The translations under genes and the position numbers were made by a program. 64,000 nt of DNA, taken from the NCBI GenBank assembly GCA_943361925.1, contig CALRIT020000001.1, forward strand, positions 248,001-312,000, in the 5' to 3' direction. The notes below the pieces were generated by a model. That model saw only the letters and a list, made by a program, of their open reading frames with translations. It had not been told where the DNA came from and did not search any database. Below are positions 59,273 to 64,000 of the stretch, piece by piece. This stretch comes from CAISCU01 sp943361925. GTDB taxonomy: Bacteria > Bacteroidota > Bacteroidia > UKL13-3. Every line of letters starts with the position of its first letter. Positions within the stretch are counted from its first letter, which is position 1.

Positions 59273-62170
59273 ATGAAGAAAATTACACTTTTCTCAGCTG
59301 CAGCTGCCCTTATGCTGGCAGGAAGTAGCCTGAAAGCTCAGGTACCTGCGCAAGCAAACCCAACTCAAACGGTTTTGCTTGATAAGGTAACAGCCAATCC
59401 GGGTGAAATGAAAATCTCTTATGAGAAGTACAAATTACCAAACGGTTTAACCCTTATCGTTCATGAAGATCATTCAGATCCTATTGTGCATGTAGAGGTA
59501 ACTTACCATGTTGGTTCTGCAAGAGAAACTCCTGGTAAATCTGGTTTTGCGCATTTCTTTGAGCACATGATGTTCCAAGGTTCGGTGCATGTGAAGGATG
59601 AAGAACACTTTAAAATTGTACAAGGTGCAGGTGGTCAAATGAATGGTACTACCAATCGCGACCGTACCAACTATTTCGAAACTTTACCTGCAAACTACCT
59701 TGAAACTGCTCTTTGGTTAGAAGCAGATCGTATGGGTTATTTGTTGGATTCTGTTACACAAAAGAAATTTGAAGTACAAAGAGCTACTGTAAAAAATGAA
59801 AAAGGTGAGCGAGTAGATAACGTTCCTTATGGTAAAGTTGATGAAATTAAAGATGCTACTTTATATCCTAACGGACATCCTTACAGCTGGCCAACTATTG
59901 GTTATTTGGAAGACTTAGACAGAGTAAACGTTGAAGATTTGAAAAACTTCTTCATGCGTTGGTATGGTCCTAATAATGCTTGTTTAGTTGTTGCTGGTGA
60001 TGTAAATCCTGCTGAAGTTGTTAAAATGGCTGAAAAATACTTTGGTCCAATCGCTAAAGGACCTGAAGTACGTGCACAAAGAATTGAGCCGGTTCGTTTA
60101 CCTGATAACAAATATGCTAACTATGGTGACAACGTATTTTTACCATTGTACTATATTGTTTACCCAACTGTAAAAAATTACCATCCTGATGAGCCTGCTA
60201 TCGATTTATTGGCTAGCATTTTAGGTTCTGGTAATAACTCAATTTTCTACAAAAACTTCATCAAATCTGAAAAAGCTTTCCAGGCTCAGGTTTTCCACCC
60301 AGCTTCTGAATTATCAGGTGAGTTTACAATGGCTGTATTACCATTACCAAATATTGATGGTGATATTGATGTTGAAAAAATGGTTGCTTCTACTTTAGAA
60401 GAATTTGAAAAAACAGGTATTTCTGATGACGATTTAGCTCGTGCTAAAGGTGGTATCGAAAGTAACTTAATTTTTGGTATGCAAAGTATTGGCGCTAGAG
60501 CAAGTACTTTAAGTATGATGTGGTATTTAGCTCATGGTAATCCTAAATTAGAGAAAAACTTCAATATTGGTGATGAATTAGCTCGTTACCAAAAAGTAAC
60601 TAAAGAAGATATCATGCGTGTTTTTAGAACTTATATCAAAGATAAAAAATACGTAATGGTAAATGTTTTTCCTAAAAAGGCTAATGCTGCTGTATCAAAA
60701 GAAGAAACCAAAGCTGTTACAAGTTCTGGCGTTGCTAAATCTGAATTAGAATACAAAGGTTTATCATATACTACTCCAAAAGATAATTTCGACAGAAGCA
60801 AAAAACCTTCTACAGGTGCTGCAAAATCTCCAGAAATTCCTAATTTCTACACAACTACTTGGGACAATGGAATTAAAGTAATTGGTACTGAAACTAAAGA
60901 ATCACCTGTTGTTACTTTATTAATCACAATGAAAGGTGGAAATATCGCAGTTGGAGATCCTTCAAAAACAGGTTTAGCTTCTTTAACTGCAGATATGATG
61001 ACTGAGGCAACTCAAACTTATACTAGTGAAGCTTTTGATAATGAAATGCAAAAATTAGGTAGCTCAATTTCATTCAATGCTGGTTCTGATGTTACTACAG
61101 TTCAAGTTGTTACTTTGAAAAAGAATATTGATGCTACATTAAAATTATTCGAAGAAAAATTACTTCGTCCTAAATTTAATGCAGATGAATTCAAATTAAT
61201 GCAATCACAAAACTACCAAAACATCAGTTCACAAAAATTTGATGCTGGTGCAACTGCTGATTTAGCTTTCAATAAATTATTATACGGTAAAACTATTGCT
61301 GCTGAACCTGTTGAAGGTACTTTGAAATCTATTAAATCAATTACAGTTAAAGACGTTCAAAACTACTACGATCGTTTTTATGGTCCTGATTTCGCTAGTT
61401 TAACAATTGTTGGTGATATCACTGAAGGTGAAATCATGCCTAAATTAGGTTTCTTGAAAAACTGGAAAAAGAAAAACATCTCTTTCCCACCACTTCCAAT
61501 TCCGCCTGCTGCTGCTAACAACAACAAACAAATTTACTTAGTTGATAAATACAAAGCTGCTCAATCTGAAATCAGAATTGGTATGGTTGGACAGAAATAC
61601 GATTGGAACGGAAACTACTTCAAAACAAATGCAATGAACTTCCCATTAGGTGGAAATTTCAATAGCCGTTTGAACTTGAATTTACGTGAAGACAAAGGTT
61701 TCACTTATGGTATTCGTTCTATGAACTATGGTTATAAAGACAGAGTTGGTGCATATCAAATTGCTACAGGTGTTCGTACATCTGCAACTGATAGTGCTAT
61801 GAAAGAAATTATGACTGAAGTTACTAATTATGCTGAAAACGGTATTACTGATGACGAAATGAAATTCATGAAAAATTCAATTACTCAAAGTGATGCTTTA
61901 CGTTACGAAACAGCTTTCCAAAAAGCAGGTTTCTTAAACAGATTAATTGAATACAACTTACCTAAAGATTATATCAAACAACAAAACGATATCTTAAATT
62001 CTCTTTCTAAAGAAGAATTAAATCGTTTAGCTAAAGAAGTACTTCAATCTGATAAAATGACAATTTTAGTTGTTGGTGATAAAGATAAAATCAAAGCTAA
62101 TCTTGAAAAACTTGGATACAAAATTGTTGATTACAAAGAAGTAGAAACTGCTACTTACGAGAAAAACTAA
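59273..62170 (+). CDS. M16-family (pitrilysin-type) zinc metallopeptidase, exported
   Basis: This 965-residue protein starts at ATG 59273, with signal peptide MKKITLFSAAAALMLAGSSL then KAQ; a TTG at 59198 adds unlike residues. The first M16 domain has the inverted zinc motif HFFEH (His94, Glu97, His98) and a distal Glu in the NEKGERVDN region. Two M16 domain pairs fill the protein. The second half (from about 520) has no HxxEH, as expected for the non-catalytic half, and contains the R/Y pattern FNSRLNLNLREDKGFTYG. It degrades peptides in the periplasm. Codon choice is strongly biased in this gene, suggesting high expression. Confidence 0.92.
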   Translation: MKKITLFSAAAALMLAGSSLKAQVPAQANPTQTVLLDKVTANPGEMKISYEKYKLPNGLTLIVHEDHSDPIVHVEVTYHVGSARETPGKSGFAHFFEHMMFQGSVHVKDEEHFKIVQGAGGQMNGTTNRDRTNYFETLPANYLETALWLEADRMGYLLDSVTQKKFEVQRATVKNEKGERVDNVPYGKVDEIKDATLYPNGHPYSWPTIGYLEDLDRVNVEDLKNFFMRWYGPNNACLVVAGDVNPAEVVKMAEKYFGPIAKGPEVRAQRIEPVRLPDNKYANYGDNVFLPLYYIVYPTVKNYHPDEPAIDLLASILGSGNNSIFYKNFIKSEKAFQAQVFHPASELSGEFTMAVLPLPNIDGDIDVEKMVASTLEEFEKTGISDDDLARAKGGIESNLIFGMQSIGARASTLSMMWYLAHGNPKLEKNFNIGDELARYQKVTKEDIMRVFRTYIKDKKYVMVNVFPKKANAAVSKEETKAVTSSGVAKSELEYKGLSYTTPKDNFDRSKKPSTGAAKSPEIPNFYTTTWDNGIKVIGTETKESPVVTLLITMKGGNIAVGDPSKTGLASLTADMMTEATQTYTSEAFDNEMQKLGSSISFNAGSDVTTVQVVTLKKNIDATLKLFEEKLLRPKFNADEFKLMQSQNYQNISSQKFDAGATADLAFNKLLYGKTIAAEPVEGTLKSIKSITVKDVQNYYDRFYGPDFASLTIVGDITEGEIMPKLGFLKNWKKKNISFPPLPIPPAAANNNKQIYLVDKYKAAQSEIRIGMVGQKYDWNGNYFKTNAMNFPLGGNFNSRLNLNLREDKGFTYGIRSMNYGYKDRVGAYQIATGVRTSATDSAMKEIMTEVTNYAENGITDDEMKFMKNSITQSDALRYETAFQKAGFLNRLIEYNLPKDYIKQQNDILNSLSKEELNRLAKEVLQSDKMTILVVGDKDKIKANLEKLGYKIVDYKEVETATYEKN

Positions 62171-62195
62171 TCATCAATAGAAATTAAATCAATTA

Positions 62196-62226
62196 GGGCT
62201 GCATCTGAAAAGATGTGGCCCTTTTT
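62196..62226 (+). terminator. Intrinsic terminator after the M16 peptidase gene
   Basis: GGGCTGCATCT and AGATGTGGCCC pair through two G-T wobbles around a GAAA tetraloop, followed by a T-run. It lies 25 bases after the M16 stop and 13 bases before the helicase ATG. Confidence 0.75.
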
Positions 62227-62239
62227 GTTTAAATTGCCA

Positions 62240-64000
62240 ATGTTGGAGCCAATTCAAATCATACAAAAATATTTTAACAAAAAATCATTTAAGGCATTTG
62301 CTTTTCAGGAGGAATCTTGGAATGCTTATTTAAATGGGAAAAGCGGTCTGGTAAATGCTCCAACAGGCAGTGGAAAAACATTTTCATTGGCACTTCCAAT
62401 TTTAGCTGCCGGCTCTTTATCAAACAAAAAAGGATTAAAAGCCATTTGGATTACACCCATTCGAGCTTTGAGCCAAGATTTAGAAAAAGCAATTAGTGAA
62501 GCTGCTGTTGAGATGGATATTGACTGGGATATTGCTTTAAGAACCGGTGATACTGATACAAAAGAAAGAGCTCGTCAGAAAAAGCAACATCCCGACTTTC
62601 TAATTACAACACCTGAAAGTCTTCATATTATGTTGGCTTCAAAAGGATATCCTGATTTGTTTAAAAACCTGGATTGTGTTGTTATTGATGAGTGGCACGA
62701 ATTAATTGGAAGTAAAAGAGGTGTTCAGGTTGAATTGGCTTTATCTAGACTAAGAGGTTTAAATCCTGATTTAAAAACATGGGGAATCAGTGCTACCATT
62801 GGCAATCTTGATGAAGCAGCTGATGTTTTGCTTGGAATTAGTTTTCCTGAGAACAAAAAGGTTTTGATTAAAGCCGGAATTGAAAAGAAAATTGAAGTTA
62901 AGTCAATCATCCCTGATAAAATTGAAGAATTACCCTGGGCTGGACATTTAGGAATTAAAATGATTGATAAGGTTTTGCCATTATTTGATTTGGCAAAAAC
63001 CAGTCTTGTTTTCACCAATACACGTTCGCAAACCGAAATCTGGTACCGTAATTTAATAGAAAAAGATACTGATTTAGCGGGATTACTGGCTATGCATCAT
63101 GGCTCTTTAAGCGGTGAAATGCGCTCTTGGGTTGAATCAGCATTACATCAGGGATTTTTAAAAGCAGTTGTTTGTACATCAAGCTTAGATTTAGGTGTTG
63201 ATTTTCGTCCGGTTGAACAAGTTTTGCAAATTGGTAGCCCAAAAGGAATTGCTCGCTTTTTGCAAAGAGCTGGTAGGAGTGGGCATCAACCTGATGCAAT
63301 ATCAACTATCTATTTTGTTCCAACTCATGCGCTTGAGTTGATGGAATCGAGTTGTATGAGAAAAGCGATTGAAGAGAAAATCATGGAAAATCGTGACCCT
63401 TTTATTCGCGCATTTGATGTATTAATTCAGTATTTGGTAACCTTGGCTGTTTCAGAAGGATTTAATCCTGGTGAAATTAAAAAGGAAGTTTCAGATACAT
63501 TCTGTTTTTCAACAATGAATGATGAAGAATGGAATAAAGTTTTATCGTTTTTAATTCATGGAGGAAAAAGTCTGGGTGCCTACGATGAATTTTCAAAGCT
63601 TGAACTTATAGGTGATGTTTATAAAGTAACAAGCCGAAAACAGGCTATGCGTCATCGATTGAGTATCGGAACCATTGTTAGTGATCCCGTAATAAAAATC
63701 AAAACAATTAAAGGAAAATACCTTGGAAGCATTGAAGAATATTTCATGAGTAAACTAAAACCTGGTGAGGTATTTTGGTTTGCAGGAAATTGTTTGGAAT
63801 TGATTCAAGTGAAGGAAATGACCGCTTTGGTGAGAAAAAGTGATGAGAAAAAGGCGCAAATTCCTTCATGGGCCGGCGGAAGAATGCCATTATCAGGACA
63901 ATTAAGCGGCATGTTAAGGAGAGAATTATCAGCTTTTGAAGATGGTTCAATAAAAATGGATGATGAATTTAGAAGTTTAATTCCACTTTTAAATAAACAG
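62240..64000 (+). CDS. Ligase-associated DEXH-box helicase (Lhr-like), 3' end outside window
   Basis: The frame from ATG 62240 stays open for 587 codons to the window end, so the gene is incomplete at the 3' side. Superfamily 2 motifs: Q-like region FAFQEESWNAYL, Walker A APTGSGKT, motif Ib TTPESLH, motif II DEWH, motif III SAT, motif IV VFTNTRS, motif V TSSLDLGVDF and motif VI QRAGRSGH. The WSWGG-type segment PSWAGGRMPLS near the end matches the core helicase (Lhr-Core) found in DNA-repair clusters with an ATP-dependent ligase and an exonuclease, which may lie downstream. It would unwind DNA 3' to 5' in damage repair. The start is 13 bases after the M16 terminator. Confidence 0.88.
   Translation, partial: MLEPIQIIQKYFNKKSFKAFAFQEESWNAYLNGKSGLVNAPTGSGKTFSLALPILAAGSLSNKKGLKAIWITPIRALSQDLEKAISEAAVEMDIDWDIALRTGDTDTKERARQKKQHPDFLITTPESLHIMLASKGYPDLFKNLDCVVIDEWHELIGSKRGVQVELALSRLRGLNPDLKTWGISATIGNLDEAADVLLGISFPENKKVLIKAGIEKKIEVKSIIPDKIEELPWAGHLGIKMIDKVLPLFDLAKTSLVFTNTRSQTEIWYRNLIEKDTDLAGLLAMHHGSLSGEMRSWVESALHQGFLKAVVCTSSLDLGVDFRPVEQVLQIGSPKGIARFLQRAGRSGHQPDAISTIYFVPTHALELMESSCMRKAIEEKIMENRDPFIRAFDVLIQYLVTLAVSEGFNPGEIKKEVSDTFCFSTMNDEEWNKVLSFLIHGGKSLGAYDEFSKLELIGDVYKVTSRKQAMRHRLSIGTIVSDPVIKIKTIKGKYLGSIEEYFMSKLKPGEVFWFAGNCLELIQVKEMTALVRKSDEKKAQIPSWAGGRMPLSGQLSGMLRRELSAFEDGSIKMDDEFRSLIPLLNKQ

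Overview
The window is AT-rich, gene-dense DNA from a Bacteroidota bacterium, probably a free-living or environmental polysaccharide degrader. The evidence is lineage-typical: a SusD-type glycan-binding protein, several type IX secretion system (T9SS) C-terminal sorting domains, PID-CTERM peptides, an OmpA protein with thrombospondin type-3 repeats, TAnnTTTG-type -7 promoter boxes, and no Shine-Dalgarno sequences at the starts I checked. I saw no tRNA, rRNA, CRISPR array, transposase or integrase. The genus cannot be named from the sequence alone.

Layout. (1) 1-4255 (+): the 3' part of a polysaccharide utilisation locus: SusD (cut by the window edge), a SusE/F-like surface glycan-binding lipoprotein, a PKD lipoprotein and a PKD-GH16 beta-glucanase lipoprotein. 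Laminarin or a related beta-1,3-glucan is the likely substrate. (2) 4334-10702 (-): a Fic/AMPylator gene preceded by two large inverted repeats, and a tightly packed operon GH29 - DUF4838 - GH29 for fucosylated glycans. (3) 10753-27072 (-): the most unusual region. Three tandem cassettes each end in a large T9SS surface protein followed by a 59-60-residue PID-CTERM peptide and a near-identical terminator. The first two large proteins have unrelated N-terminal parts on an almost identical C-terminal cassette. (4) 27355-41360: OmpA/TSP3 protein, then mostly housekeeping genes: a DUF2520 dehydrogenase-like protein, an exported amidotransferase-like protein, DUF3050, YdeI-like, dihydroorotase, CsaA-like, LhgO, thioesterase, YihY, a cytosolic binding-protein-like gene and topoisomerase IV subunit A. 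(5) 41361-41866: a structured non-coding repeat region. (6) 41867-45222 (-): small secreted proteins, then an overlapping operon GNAT-like / miaA / a 50-residue CxxCxGxG zinc-ribbon gene / a membrane protein. (7) 45267-54913 (+): a 7TMR-DISM histidine kinase followed by an accessory stretch of small genes (TonB-C, two VOC proteins, DUF6958, ParDE toxin-antitoxin, unknown exported proteins). (8) 54986-64000: mnmA, a lipoprotein, an S8 protease, DUF6580, an M16 peptidase and a Lhr-like ligase-associated helicase that runs off the end.

Several starts were revised. TTG or GTG extensions were replaced by internal ATG codons where a signal peptide or family N-terminus fits better. In other genes TTG appears to be the true start, and for the DUF2520 gene a promoter-like box downstream of the first ATG supports this.

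The best candidate for an undescribed system is the repeated T9SS-protein plus PID-CTERM-peptide cassette at 10753-27072. It links two cell-surface sorting routes, T9SS and an exosortase-type route, one pair per transcript, with interchangeable N-terminal passengers.
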